In this document: positions 46,754-56,260 of the stretch, one piece after another
Layout: the number at the start of each line of letters is the position of its first letter
Numbering within the stretch: position 1 is the first letter of the stretch
The notes under the pieces: model-generated
What the model was told of the DNA's origin: nothing
What the model saw: the letters and a program-made list of their open reading frames with translations, nothing else
Databases searched by the model: none
Source: Lentisphaeraceae bacterium
Lineage (GTDB): Bacteria; Verrucomicrobiota; Kiritimatiellia; RFP12; DVOR01
Direction: 5' to 3'
Length of the DNA stretch: 64,000 bases
NCBI GenBank assembly: GCA_004555175.1
Contig: SFJE01000005.1
Span: 1-64,000 of the forward strand
Translations under genes and position numbers: made by a program

Positions 46754-47593
46754 TTATCGGCGCATATTGCGCAATCGGTTCATATTGCTGGGCTTCGGCT
46801 TTGCACGCTGGGGCTTTTCCTGGGCACGCACCACGCGCATTCCCTTGGAGAAGTCCTCGAGCATCGATTCGTCATCTGGCTCGCAACGCGAGTTGCGGAT
46901 GCCAGGAATAACTACAATCAAGTTGCCTACCGGCACATCCTCGCCCGTCAGCACCTCCAGGCGGTCGCCCTCCTTCACCTGTGCTTCGGTGAGGTTAACA
47001 AAGACATACTTGCGGTTCACGGAGACCACGCGGGCCGGGTCGATCACATCGATGATGCCGTCGCACGCCTTGGCCACTAGGTCTTGTACCACTTCTCGCA
47101 AGGCCTCGGCGGAGAGTTCGTGCTGTTCCTGCTTGATTAGTGTTCCGGCGGAGGCTTCCCCATTCACGGTTTTGATAGCCACCACCTCGCCGCTCTCGCC
47201 GTTGGCCAAACGCAGTTGCATCTCCAGCGTTTGGCGCTGGAAGGCCACTCCGTTGACTAGGTAACGCGACACGCTACAGTTCATCACTGTGCCATAAATA
47301 ATCCACTTACTTGAACGCAACGCATTCGACTGCGGCACCTCGCCATCGGTCATCCCGCTGTCTCCTAGCTCTTGCTCTGCCACAAACTCCTTGAGTTGTT
47401 TGCGTTCAAGCAAGGTGAAGCGCCCGCTATTGGCCAACGCATCTCCCAGGCGCGTGCGGATATCCGCTACCACCTCGCGCGAGACACGCACGCCTGGCTT
47501 GACCTCAAAATCCCGCAATGTGACGGCAAACTTGCTTTGCCCCATCGCAATACCTGCCATCGCCAACACGCCAACGATCAACCAACCTCTCAT
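46754..47593 (-). CDS. CsgG-like exported protein
   Basis: ATG 47593 with AAGGAGCGAGG gives 279 residues. After a short signal peptide the protein shows the CsgG/TolB-N-like pattern: VTLRDFEVKPGV, LGDALANSGRFTLLERKQLKEFVAEQ, KWIIYGTVMNCSVS, then a C-terminal module KYVFVNLTEAQVKEGDRLEVL similar to FlgT C-terminal SH3-like domains. It lacks a lipobox cysteine, unlike classical CsgG. It probably acts in periplasmic or outer-membrane assembly. Confidence 0.7.
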   Translation of the reverse strand: MRGWLIVGVLAMAGIAMGQSKFAVTLRDFEVKPGVRVSREVVADIRTRLGDALANSGRFTLLERKQLKEFVAEQELGDSGMTDGEVPQSNALRSSKWIIYGTVMNCSVSRYLVNGVAFQRQTLEMQLRLANGESGEVVAIKTVNGEASAGTLIKQEQHELSAEALREVVQDLVAKACDGIIDVIDPARVVSVNRKYVFVNLTEAQVKEGDRLEVLTGEDVPVGNLIVVIPGIRNSRCEPDDESMLEDFSKGMRVVRAQEKPQRAKPKPSNMNRLRNMRR

Positions 47594-47622
47594 ACCTCGC
47601 TCCTTTTGCCTACGAATGATCC

Positions 47623-47659
47623 AAAAGTCCTGCCGGGAAGGGGGCCTCCCCGGCAGGAT
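47623..47659 (-). terminator. Attenuator-like hairpin inside CsgG-type operon
   Basis: CCTGCCGGG / CCCGGCAGG with an 11-base loop is followed by ACTTTTGG. It lies between the first and second genes, so partial termination would raise the lipoprotein level relative to downstream genes. Confidence 0.65.
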
Positions 47660-47669
47660 TCTCGTGGCG

Positions 47670-48617
47670 TTACTCCAGGTCGTCCCCCTCGTTTTCGCCA
47701 ACCGATTCCGAGACGCGCGCGCAATGGCCCTTGAAGACCGGCGCATCCTTGTAGTTGGTCACCTCCACCCAGGCCTTCTGCCCCTCGGCACGAATCACCT
47801 CGCCGCTGCCCACGACAATCGGCTCAAGGCGCTTCTCGCCGTCCGGTCCGGTGGTTTCCTCATTTGTGAAGAACTCGACTTTAGCCGCGCTCATCGTGTC
47901 GCTCTCCGGCGTGGCCTGATAGTTTTTGCCGAAGTTGACTAAGGCATACTGCCCATCGCCGCGCGTCTGCATCACCTTGCCCTCGGGCAACATTCGCGAG
48001 GCCACCACACGGGCAAACTTCTTCGCGTTCACATTCGCCGCTGTCGTGATGGCCGCACGAATATCTCCCTTGCCCGAAGAAATCGCCGAACGGAACTTCT
48101 TCACCAACAATGGCTCGCGCGTCTCCAGGTCGATTAAGCGGAAATCGCTCTCCACTTGCGCTCCGCGCGCCTTGTCGGCGTAAGCCGTCCGCTTCCACCC
48201 CTGCTTGGCGATGTAGACCACCGAAGAATCGCTCACCAGCGCCAACTGTGCCGCGCCCAACTTCTGGGCGTTAAAGGCATCCTTCTCGCCCGAGAGCATT
48301 GCTTCGCCGGCCAGTGCTACACCATTCTTACGGTCAACTGTGTCGAACCAGCCGAGGTTTGTGAAATTGTTCGCCACGGCACTCTCCATCTGGCTCTTTA
48401 GGTGCTCATCGTAGCGCTTGTCGCTCAAGTGCGGTGTTACGCGCGAGATAATTGCAATCTTATAGCGGTCGGTCGGCACCGGAGCCGTCACCGTCTTCAC
48501 CTCCTGAAAGTCGCGAACTGTCTGCTTGACTGTCATAGGATCGACCGTTGAGCAGCCAGTCGCTAACGCCAGTATACTTGTCATTGTTACTGCCAACCAC
48601 AGATGCATCTGCTTCAT
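47670..48617 (-). CDS. Outer-membrane-type lipoprotein, first gene of CsgG/FlgT-like operon
   Basis: A 315-residue protein with a lipoprotein signal peptide ending LATGC (Cys 22). The body contains RYKIAIISRVTPHL, MLSGEKDAFNAQKLGAAQLALVSDSSVV and DLETREPLLVKKFRSAIS, a CsgG/LpoB-like fold with DxxTG-style strands. A C-terminal SH3-like segment (VVGSGEVIRAEGQKAWVEV) resembles FlgT. Transcription is from a promoter whose spacer carries nine G residues. Confidence 0.7.
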   Translation of the reverse strand: MKQMHLWLAVTMTSILALATGCSTVDPMTVKQTVRDFQEVKTVTAPVPTDRYKIAIISRVTPHLSDKRYDEHLKSQMESAVANNFTNLGWFDTVDRKNGVALAGEAMLSGEKDAFNAQKLGAAQLALVSDSSVVYIAKQGWKRTAYADKARGAQVESDFRLIDLETREPLLVKKFRSAISSGKGDIRAAITTAANVNAKKFARVVASRMLPEGKVMQTRGDGQYALVNFGKNYQATPESDTMSAAKVEFFTNEETTGPDGEKRLEPIVVGSGEVIRAEGQKAWVEVTNYKDAPVFKGHCARVSESVGENEGDDLE

Positions 48618-48719
48618 GCCTCTAGCCTTTCACATTCCCTCTCGTTTGACTCATAGGCCTCCGCCGGGAAACTTCGGAGTAGCCTATCATCTTCAGGCAA
48701 TACTCACCCGAAGAACACT

Positions 48720-48750
48720 TATATATTACCACCCCCCCCCATCACGTCAA
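48720..48750 (-). promoter_or_regulatory. Promoter with G9 tract in spacer, CsgG-type operon
   Basis: TTGACG (48750-48745), then TGAT, nine G residues, TGG and TAATATATAA. TAATAT lies 16 bases and TATATA 19 bases from the -35. It shares TTGACKTGATG-plus-G-run with the promoter at 3842-3870. Confidence 0.6.
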
Positions 48751-49055
48751 GGAGCTTTCTCGCCTTTTTCCGCTGTGCGCGTAGATCTAAAATGACAAGG
48801 GGTGTTCGCTATGTGGGCTACTCGCCCCCGAACCCATCAAGAGCGCGGGTCGCTCCACCCCGCCGCGAGAGCGTTACGCACATTCGCTTGTAGGCACGCA
48901 GGAGGCCGTTGCCGTTCACTGTCCACCATTCACCGCCTGGCACGCCAGGCACACGCTGAGGAGAGGCGTGCGCCGCATTTCCCCGCAAGGGCCGTTGAGG
49001 GAGCGCTCCCAAACCCTCCGCCAGGATTCCACTATAAAGCGCGTACACGCGCGAG

Positions 49056-49264
49056 ATAGGCCCTACCTCATCTCGACCTAGGGCCTACCTCGCCTCGACC
49101 TAGGGCCTACCTCACCTTGACCTAGGGCCTACCTCACCTTGACCTAGGGCCTACCTCACCTTGACCTAGGGCCTAGGTCACCTCGACCTAGGGCCTAGGT
49201 CACCTCGACCTAGGGCCTGCCTCGCCTCGACCTAGGGCCTACCTCACCTCGACCTAGGGCCTAT
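49056..49264. repeat. CCTAGG-type 22-bp tandem array, about 9.5 units
   Basis: The unit is GGGCCTACCTCACCTYGACCTA. In some copies CCTAGGTC-ACCTC-GACCTAGG forms perfect 8-bp arms with a 5-base loop. Units are exactly 22 bp and differ only at a few positions (A/G, C/T, TAC/TAG). Confidence 0.9.
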
Positions 49265-49401
49265 CGTGCGCGTGGGCGTGTGCGCGGATTTCTATGGTAG
49301 AGGGAAAGCAGCCGGGGCGTCCATTTCGCCGGGCCGCCTTCTCGCGGCCCAGTCGGCTCGGGGCAGGAGGCCCGTTGCAGGCCCGCACGCCGAAAAAATG
49401 C

Positions 49402-49430
49402 TTGCTTACTGGCCTGGCGGTTTGTATAAT
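49402..49430 (+). promoter_or_regulatory. Sigma70 promoter of tetR-RND operon
   Basis: TTGCTT, 17 bases, TATAAT, 26 bases before the GTG start. The compact spacing leaves room for TetR autorepression, but I do not see a clear operator palindrome. Confidence 0.75.
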
Positions 49431-49456
49431 ACGGGGCGTTTTTGAAAAGGAATACC

Positions 49457-50089
49457 GTGCGCAGAACAAAAGAAGAGGCTTTGGAGACGCGAAACACCAT
49501 CCTGCGGGTGGCGTTGGAGAGTTTTTCTAAGCGCGGCTATGCGCTGACAACCTTTAATGACATCGCCCAGAAGATCCACCTAACGAAGGGGGCCATCTTC
49601 TGGCACTTCAAGACGAAGGAGGACCTGTTGGCCGCGCTGCTGGCGTGGTTGCAGGAATCCTTTGACCCCTTCAAGCCGTTGGAGACGGCGACGACGCTCG
49701 CGGAGGTGCGCGCGGCCTTCTTGGCGTGGGCCGATGTGCTCGCAACGAATCGGCAGCACCGGCAGTTTATGATCTTTGTGATGAGCCGCGTGGAGTGGAG
49801 CGAGGCACTAAAGGCGAAACTGCGCCAGAAGTTGGATGCGCTGATGGTAAACGATCCATATGACCGACTGGTGGCGTGTATGGAGCGGCTGAAGGATTTG
49901 GGCGAGATTGCTTCCCCGCTCTCGGGGGTGCAGATCGCTGCGTTGTTGAGTTCGTGCTTCTTCGGGTTGCACCGGGAGGCGTGGTTGCACAAGTCGCACG
50001 CGAACTTGGGGCAATTGAATCTGCGCCCGACGTTGGAGGCAGGATTGGACTTTATTCTCAATGGTATTAGGAGGACATCAAATGACTGA
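49457..50089 (+). CDS. TetR/AcrR-family repressor
   Basis: The start is GTG 49457 with AAAAGGA upstream, giving 210 residues. The N-terminal helix-turn-helix is clear: ETRNTILRVALESFSKRGYALTTFNDIAQKIHLTKGAIFWHFKTKEDLLAALL. The C-terminal ligand domain is AcrR-like. The last 8 bases overlap the adaptor gene (ATGACTGA), so it almost certainly controls the RND system downstream, inducibly by a pump substrate. Confidence 0.92.
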   Translation: MRRTKEEALETRNTILRVALESFSKRGYALTTFNDIAQKIHLTKGAIFWHFKTKEDLLAALLAWLQESFDPFKPLETATTLAEVRAAFLAWADVLATNRQHRQFMIFVMSRVEWSEALKAKLRQKLDALMVNDPYDRLVACMERLKDLGEIASPLSGVQIAALLSSCFFGLHREAWLHKSHANLGQLNLRPTLEAGLDFILNGIRRTSND

Positions 50090-51302
50090 AGCAACGGAAA
50101 CGACGGAACAGACGGCGAAGCCCTCTCGCGGTGCGGCAGCAGCGGCCGGCACGCTGGGGTTGCTGTTGAGCGTGGGCGCGGCCTTCGCGCTGGGGTGGTA
50201 CGTGAGCCAGATCTACATCACGCGCCAGGCCACCAAGGCCGCCGCCGAGCAGGCCGCCAAGCAGCAGGCCATGATGATGGGCCGTCCGGTGACCGTGGAA
50301 ACCTCGAAGGCCGCCAAGCGCGCCATGAACCCGCCCCAGGAGTTTATGGGCCACGTCGAGCCGATTGAGAAGACCGACCTGCGCGCGCAGATTGATGGCA
50401 CCATTGCCGAGGTGGCCTTCACCGAAGGCTCGATGGTCAAAGCCGGCGACCTGCTCTTCCTCATCGACCCGCGGGTCTACGAGGCGCGTGTGGCTCAGGC
50501 CAAGGCCGCCCTGGAGAAGGCCAAGGCCTCCAGCGAGAATGCCGATCGCTACTACGCGCGTATCAGCGCGGTGGATAAGCGCTCGGTGACCGAGGCGGAG
50601 ATTGACCAGGCCTACGCCACGATGCTCGAGGCGCGCGCGGCCATCGCCCAGTGCGAGGCAGACCTCAAGAGCGCGGAGATCAACCTGGGCTACACCCGCA
50701 TCACCGCCCCCATCTCCGGGCGTATCGGCAAGAGCCTGCTCAAGAAGGGCGACTATGTGGCCCCCTCGATGGGCTCGCTTGCGCGTATTGTGCAGACCGA
50801 TCCGGTGCGCGTGGTCTTCTCCATCCCCGATAAGGAGCTCTTGCAGGGGCGGCGTGTGATTGAAGCGCACGGAAAAATTGAGGCCATCCGCGCGCAGCTG
50901 CGCTTGGCCGATGGGTCGATCTACGAGCACAATGGCGAATCCGACTTCATAAGCAACGAGATTGATAGCGCCACGGCCACCCTGGCCATCCGCTACCGCT
51001 TTGCGAACCCCAACCAATTCCTGGTCTCCAATGGCTATGTAACCGTGCTCCTGAGCGAGGCCGAGCCCAAGGAGATCATCGCGGTGCCCACTGGCGCGGT
51101 GTTGGCCAATGCCACGGGCGACTATGTCTACCTCAATGTGAATGGCACGGCCGTGCGGCGCATCGTCAAGCTCGGCGAAACGCAGGGCGGCTACATCGCC
51201 ATCCTCGAGGGCCTGAGCGAAGGCGAAGAGGTGATTACCGAAGGCGTGGTGAATGTCTCCGACGGAGCCAAGCTGAATGTGGTCAACCCGGCCGTGAAGT
51301 AA
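50082..51302 (+). CDS. RND efflux periplasmic adaptor (AcrA/MexA-like)
   Basis: ATG 50082 with AGGAGG gives 406 residues. After a membrane anchor (about 20-43) come FMGHVEPIEKTDLRAQIDGTIAEV and LFLIDPRVYEARVAQAKAALEKA (hairpin start), a second hairpin helix to about 195, YTRITAPISGRIGKSLLKKGDYV, and the beta-barrel and MP domain (VLLSEAEPKEIIAVPTGAVL, VITEGVVNVSDGAKL). It connects the pump to the outer-membrane factor encoded downstream. Confidence 0.93.
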   Translation: MTEATETTEQTAKPSRGAAAAAGTLGLLLSVGAAFALGWYVSQIYITRQATKAAAEQAAKQQAMMMGRPVTVETSKAAKRAMNPPQEFMGHVEPIEKTDLRAQIDGTIAEVAFTEGSMVKAGDLLFLIDPRVYEARVAQAKAALEKAKASSENADRYYARISAVDKRSVTEAEIDQAYATMLEARAAIAQCEADLKSAEINLGYTRITAPISGRIGKSLLKKGDYVAPSMGSLARIVQTDPVRVVFSIPDKELLQGRRVIEAHGKIEAIRAQLRLADGSIYEHNGESDFISNEIDSATATLAIRYRFANPNQFLVSNGYVTVLLSEAEPKEIIAVPTGAVLANATGDYVYLNVNGTAVRRIVKLGETQGGYIAILEGLSEGEEVITEGVVNVSDGAKLNVVNPAVK

Positions 51303-51331
51303 GCGCTCGCCGGTAGAAGGAGTTTTGGGTT

Positions 51332-54300
51332 ATGGCAGAAGAACGGAAGATGAGCCTCGAGGAGATCGAGGCGAACGAGCGCCGGGTGATTCAAGAGGCG
51401 CTCAAGGAGCTGCCGACGAAGTCAATCTTCTCGCGCATCTTTGTGAACCGGCCGCGCTTCGCCTTTGTTATCGCAATTGTGATGACACTGGTCGGCGCGC
51501 TGGCGATTAAGTCGCTCCCGATTGAGCAGTATCCCGAGGTAGCCCCGCCGACGGTGCAGGTGAGCTGCACCTATCCGGGTGCGAATGCCGTGGACCTGGC
51601 CAACACGGTGGCCATTCCGATTGAGTCGGAGGTCAACGGTGTGGAGGATATGATTTATATGTCCTCCGAATGTACCGATAACGGGAGCTACACCTTGACG
51701 GTCACCTTCGCGGTAGGCGCGGATCGCGACATGAGTATGGTGCGCGTGCAGAACCGCGTGGCGCGCGCCGAACCGAAGTTGCCGGCGGAAGTGACCAAGC
51801 AGGGCGTTTCGGTGAGTTCGCGCGCCTCCTCGATGCTCGGCTTCATTGCCTTCCGCTCGCCCTCGGGGGCGCTCAATAAGTTGCAGATTACCGACTTCCT
51901 CTTCTCGAATATTCGCGATACCATCTTGCGCGTGCCCGGCGTGGGCGGCGCGGATGTCTATGGCGCGGAGGTGGCCATGCGTATTTGGCTAGACCCCATC
52001 CGCATGGCCGCGCAGAATATGGACGCGAACGAGGTGGTCGCGGCCATCTCCTCGCAGAACCGCCAGGCTTCGCTCGGCTCGGTGGGCGCTTCGCCGGTGC
52101 AGGACCCTACCGTCAAGAATGTCTACACCATCACGGCCGATGGCCGCCTGAGCTCGGTCAAGGAGTTCGAGAACATCGTGGTGCGCACCTCCGAGGATGG
52201 CGGCATTGTCCGTCTGCGCGATGTGGCGCGCATCGAGGTGGGCGAGCAGAACTACAGCGCCAACGGCACCTTCAACAGCGCTGAGGCCGTCTCGATGGGC
52301 CTCAACCAGACCCCCGGCACCAACGCCATCGAGGCCGTCGATGCCATCAAGGCTGAGCTCGAGCGCCTCAAGCCCACCTTCCCTGGCGACCTGGAGGCCG
52401 TCTTCGCCTACGATGCCACCGACGTGGTGCGCGACTCGATTAAGGAGATTGTCTCCACCCTCGTGGAGACCTTCGTGCTCGTGGTGATCGTCTGCTTCCT
52501 CTTCTTGCAAGATCTTCGGGCCACGCTTGTCCCGGTCTGCGCCATCCCCGTTTCGCTCTTCTGCACCTTTGCCGTGCTCAAGGCCTGCGACTTCTCCATC
52601 AACACCCTCTCGCTCTTCGCACTGGTGCTAGCCATCGGCTCAATCGTCGACGATGCCATCGTCGTGGTCGAGCGCGTGCAGTATCACATGGAAAAGAGCA
52701 AGCTCGACCGCAAGACCGCCACGCTGCTAACGATGAGCGAAGTGACCGGCGCGGTCATCGCCACCACGCTTGTGTTGCTGGCCATCTTTGTGCCGGTGGG
52801 CTTCATCTCGGGCATTACCGGGCGCATCTACGCGCAGTTCGCGGTGACGATGTCGGTGGCCATCTGCTTCTCCACCGTCAACGCGCTCACCCTCTCCCCG
52901 GCCATCTGCGCCACCATTATGGGCACCCCCACTGAACATAAGCACCTGTGGGACCCCTTCACCTGGTTTAACGCCGGGCTGAACTGGCTCAAGAAGCGCT
53001 ATGCCTCCATCGCCAAGTTCCTGGCCGCGCGCCGGATCCTGACGCTGCTTCTCCTGCTCTTGACCGCGGCCGGAGCCATCATCGCCCTGGAGAAAACCCC
53101 GAGTTCCTTCCTCCCCGAGGAGGATCAGGGCGTCGTCTTCGTGGACATCTCCTTGAGCGAAGGCACGAACCGGGCCGTCACCGATAAGTTCATCGCCCGT
53201 GTTGGCAGCGAAGTGCAGAAGATCCCGGGTGTGAAGAGCCTCTTGGCCATCACCGGCTACGCGATGGTCTCGGGCTCGGCAGAGAACACGGGCATGCTCA
53301 TCGTGGCGTTGGATGACTGGGATAAGCGCCCCGAAGGCGTCACCGCCCGCGGCGTTCTCAACCAAATTATGGCCCTCTCAGCGCAGTATCACGAAGGTAA
53401 GTTCTTCGCGATGCTCCCGCCGGCAATTATGGGCCTGGGCAACACCGGTGGCTTGAGTATCTGCTTCCAGTCGCTCAACTTCACCGATCCGGAGATTATC
53501 GAGCGCAACCTCCGCGCCTTCCTTATCTCCCTCAACCAAGCGCCGGAAATCGCAATGGCCTTTTCGCCCTATACCTCCGGCACGCCCCACATCAAGCTCG
53601 AAATTGACCGTACCAAGACCGAAACCTACCAAGTGCCTATCTCGACCCTCTATTCGACCTTGCAGAGCTACCTCGGTTCTTACTACATCAACGACATCAA
53701 CATCGGCACCCAGGTCAACCAGGTCATCATCCAGTCCGACTGGAAGGGGCGCGACACCTCCGATGCCATTGGCCGCCTCTATGCCAAGAGCAACACCGGT
53801 GCCATGGTCCCGGTCTCCGCCTTGGTCAACTTCCACACCACCGGCGGCACCCGTAGTTATCCGCGCTACAACCTCTATCCCACCGCCGCCATCACCGCCA
53901 TGACCGCCCCCGGCTTCGCCTCGGGCGAGGCAATGAATGCCGTGCGCGCCATCGCCAAGTCCACCCTCTCGCGAGACTTCTCCTTCGAGTGGACCGACCT
54001 CTCCTACCAGGAAAACGCCACCTCCGGCCAGACGACGATCCTCGTTATCGCAGCCTTCGTCTTCGGTTACCTCTTCCTCGTGGCACAGTATGAGAGCTGG
54101 ACGCTGCCCCTGCCGGTGATGACCTCCATCATCGTCGGCTGTATGGGTGCCTTCATCGGCATTATGCGCAACGGTCTGGACCTCTCCATCTACGCCCAGC
54201 TCGGCCTCCTGCTTCTGGTTGCCCTGGCCGCAAAGAACGCCATCCTCATCGTCGAGTTCGCCGCCACGCGCCGCGAGCAAGGCTTGAGCATCGTCGATGC

Positions 54301-54565
54301 GGCGGGCGAAGGCGCCGGCGAGCGTCTGCGCGCGGTGTTGATGACCGCCCTCACCTTTATCCTCGGCGTGCTCCCGATGGTCTACGCCGAAGGCGCGGGT
54401 GCGGCCAGCCGCCGCCACATCGGTGTCACCGTCTACTACGGGATGCTGATGTCCACCACCGCCGGTCTGCTGATGATTCCGGCCCTCTATTCGCTCTTCG
54501 AGAAGATGCGTGAGGGCACCTACGCCCTCTTCGGCACCACGCACAAGAAGGAGGAAACCAAGTGA
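51332..54565 (+). CDS. RND multidrug efflux pump (AcrB/MexB-like, HAE1 family)
   Basis: A 1,077-residue proton-driven transporter with two repeats of six membrane helices and large periplasmic loops. The proton-relay aspartates are in [17 protein letters not shown] and the lysine in [43 protein letters not shown] and [28 protein letters not shown] are classic. About 40 extra cytoplasmic residues precede the first helix. Likely substrates are hydrophobic drugs or bile acids, the latter being inference from the suspected gut habitat. Confidence 0.96.
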   Translation: MAEERKMSLEEIEANERRVIQEALKELPTKSIFSRIFVNRPRFAFVIAIVMTLVGALAIKSLPIEQYPEVAPPTVQVSCTYPGANAVDLANTVAIPIESEVNGVEDMIYMSSECTDNGSYTLTVTFAVGADRDMSMVRVQNRVARAEPKLPAEVTKQGVSVSSRASSMLGFIAFRSPSGALNKLQITDFLFSNIRDTILRVPGVGGADVYGAEVAMRIWLDPIRMAAQNMDANEVVAAISSQNRQASLGSVGASPVQDPTVKNVYTITADGRLSSVKEFENIVVRTSEDGGIVRLRDVARIEVGEQNYSANGTFNSAEAVSMGLNQTPGTNAIEAVDAIKAELERLKPTFPGDLEAVFAYDATDVVRDSIKEIVSTLVETFVLVVIVCFLFLQDLRATLVPVCAIPVSLFCTFAVLKACDFSINTLSLFALVLAIGSIVDDAIVVVERVQYHMEKSKLDRKTATLLTMSEVTGAVIATTLVLLAIFVPVGFISGITGRIYAQFAVTMSVAICFSTVNALTLSPAICATIMGTPTEHKHLWDPFTWFNAGLNWLKKRYASIAKFLAARRILTLLLLLLTAAGAIIALEKTPSSFLPEEDQGVVFVDISLSEGTNRAVTDKFIARVGSEVQKIPGVKSLLAITGYAMVSGSAENTGMLIVALDDWDKRPEGVTARGVLNQIMALSAQYHEGKFFAMLPPAIMGLGNTGGLSICFQSLNFTDPEIIERNLRAFLISLNQAPEIAMAFSPYTSGTPHIKLEIDRTKTETYQVPISTLYSTLQSYLGSYYINDINIGTQVNQVIIQSDWKGRDTSDAIGRLYAKSNTGAMVPVSALVNFHTTGGTRSYPRYNLYPTAAITAMTAPGFASGEAMNAVRAIAKSTLSRDFSFEWTDLSYQENATSGQTTILVIAAFVFGYLFLVAQYESWTLPLPVMTSIIVGCMGAFIGIMRNGLDLSIYAQLGLLLLVALAAKNAILIVEFAATRREQGLSIVDAAGEGAGERLRAVLMTALTFILGVLPMVYAEGAGAASRRHIGVTVYYGMLMSTTAGLLMIPALYSLFEKMREGTYALFGTTHKKEETK

Positions 54566-56190
54566 AGTCTTCCCTGCTCGCCCTAACCGCCCTGCTGACC
54601 CTCTGCGGCTGCACCGCCCTCGGCCCCCAATACACCGAACGCCCCGCCGCTGACATCCTTGACGAGGCGGCCGTTGCCCAAACCGAGGCCCAGGACAACC
54701 TCCCCCGCCTCAACACGCGCGACGCCCTCCCCGCCCCCGAGCTCACCACCTGGTGGAATCGCTTCGAGGATCCGGCCCTCAATCGCCTCCTAGCCAAGGC
54801 CTACGCCGTCAACCGCACGATGGCCGCCGCCCGCGCCAACCTCGCCGCCGCCCGCGCCGCCTATGAATACCAGCGCGGCGGCCTTTGGCCCACCGTCAAT
54901 GCGGGTGGCGACCTCACCCGCACCCGCACCTCCGAAAACGGCTTCTCCGGCGCCTCCCCCGACCGCCGCTACACCGATTACAACCTCGCCGTCAGCGCCC
55001 GCTGGGAGATTGACTTCTTCGGCCGCGTCCAGCATCTGACCGATGCCGCCGAGGCCGAAGCCCAAGCCACCGAGGCCGACCTCAAGACCCTCTGGGTCTC
55101 GGTCTCCGGGTCGCTCGCCACCTACTACCTTGAGCTGCGTACCCTCCAGGGCCGCCTGATGGTGGCCGAGGACAACCTCAAGCTCCAGCAGGCCAACTAC
55201 GACCTCTTGGCCAACCGCAACCGCGCCGGTATCACCAACGACCTGCAGAAGAATCAGGCCGAATATGACCTGCGCAACACCGCCGCCGCCATTCCCTCCC
55301 TCAAGGCCCAAATCGTTGCTGCCGAGAATGCCATCGCCCTCCTCTGCGGCGTCACCCCCGGCACGCTGCCGCCCGAGCTCCTGGCCCAGCCTGCGCTCTC
55401 GGTCGACCCCGCTGCGCCCACGGCGGGCGAGGTTCCTCAAGGCACGCAGAATGACAACGCCAAGGCCGCTGGGCTCCGCCCCACCGGCATTCCCCGCGCC
55501 AAGCGCATCAACCTCGATGCCGGCATCCCGGCCGACGCCATCCGCCGACGCCCCGATGTCTATGCGGCCGAGCGCCGCTTGAAGGCCGCCACCTCCACCC
55601 TCGGGGCCGCCGAGGCCGAGCACTATCCCATCGTCTACATCTCCGGCTCCTTCGGGCTCGACTCCCTCACGCTGGGCGATCTCTTCGATTGGGACAGCCG
55701 CTTCTATAACTTCGGCCCGGGTATCACCCTGCCCATCTTCCGCGGTGGCCAAATCGTCGCCAATGTGAAGATCAAGACCGAACAGCAGAAGGCCGCCCTG
55801 GCAAATTACGAGCAGACGGTCCTCTCGGCCCTCGCCGATGTGCGCACCGCCCTCGCCGGCGTCACCCAGGAGTACGAGCGCCTCACCCAGCTGCGCCTCG
55901 GCGTCCAGGCCGCCCAAGCTGCCTATGAAATCGCCGCCAACAAGTACAACGCCGGCCTCGGCGACTTCTTCGACGTCCTCGACGCCCAGCGTCAGCTCCA
56001 GACCCTCGACGAAGCGCGCGTGATTAGCGAAGGCGCCATCTCCCGCCAGCAGGTGGCCCTCTACAAGGCCCTCTGCGGCGGCTGGGAGGGCGACGACACC
56101 CTTCCGGCCTCGGCCCTCTTTGGCCCGCTGGCCACCGACGAACCGCTCATCGCCCCCATCGCTGCCCAAGCTGAAGAGCAGGCCGAGTAA
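54562..56190 (+). CDS. Outer-membrane efflux lipoprotein (OprM/NodT family)
   Basis: It starts at a GTG overlapping the pump stop (GTGA), giving 542 residues. The lipobox is LTLCGC (Cys near residue 16). Two TolC-like repeats are present, with [32 protein letters not shown] and the second-half counterpart [22 protein letters not shown], then [18 protein letters not shown]. It completes the tripartite pump. A roughly 40-residue Pro/Ala-rich insert precedes the second repeat. Confidence 0.93.
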   Translation: MKSSLLALTALLTLCGCTALGPQYTERPAADILDEAAVAQTEAQDNLPRLNTRDALPAPELTTWWNRFEDPALNRLLAKAYAVNRTMAAARANLAAARAAYEYQRGGLWPTVNAGGDLTRTRTSENGFSGASPDRRYTDYNLAVSARWEIDFFGRVQHLTDAAEAEAQATEADLKTLWVSVSGSLATYYLELRTLQGRLMVAEDNLKLQQANYDLLANRNRAGITNDLQKNQAEYDLRNTAAAIPSLKAQIVAAENAIALLCGVTPGTLPPELLAQPALSVDPAAPTAGEVPQGTQNDNAKAAGLRPTGIPRAKRINLDAGIPADAIRRRPDVYAAERRLKAATSTLGAAEAEHYPIVYISGSFGLDSLTLGDLFDWDSRFYNFGPGITLPIFRGGQIVANVKIKTEQQKAALANYEQTVLSALADVRTALAGVTQEYERLTQLRLGVQAAQAAYEIAANKYNAGLGDFFDVLDAQRQLQTLDEARVISEGAISRQQVALYKALCGGWEGDDTLPASALFGPLATDEPLIAPIAAQAEEQAE

Positions 56191-56208
56191 GCGAGCAAAC
56201 GCAGTCAA

Positions 56209-56245
56209 CAAGAAAGGGAGCCCGAGCGGGCTCCCTTTCTTGTTG
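56209..56245. terminator. Hairpin between convergent RND and nfnB genes
   Basis: CAAGAAAGGGAGCCC and GGGCTCCCTTTCTTG form a 15-bp stem with loop GAGC. The arm itself supplies TTTCTT on either strand, so it can act bidirectionally. Confidence 0.8.
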
Positions 56246-56260
56246 CCGTGGGCAGAAGCT

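Larger units (their letters stand above)
48618..49401. other. Long intergenic region with repeat array
   Basis: It holds the G-tract promoter (48720-48750) and the largest CCTAGG-type array (49056-49264). Between 48770 and 49050 I see no credible gene or structured element. Confidence 0.6.

Noticed and set aside
45560..48617. Classical curli secretion locus
   Set aside because: No curlin-type repeats, CsgE/CsgF or CsgA/B homologues are seen; only CsgG-like folds are shared.
49056..49264. CRISPR array
   Set aside because: The 22-bp units are contiguous with no unique spacers between them, and no cas genes lie nearby.
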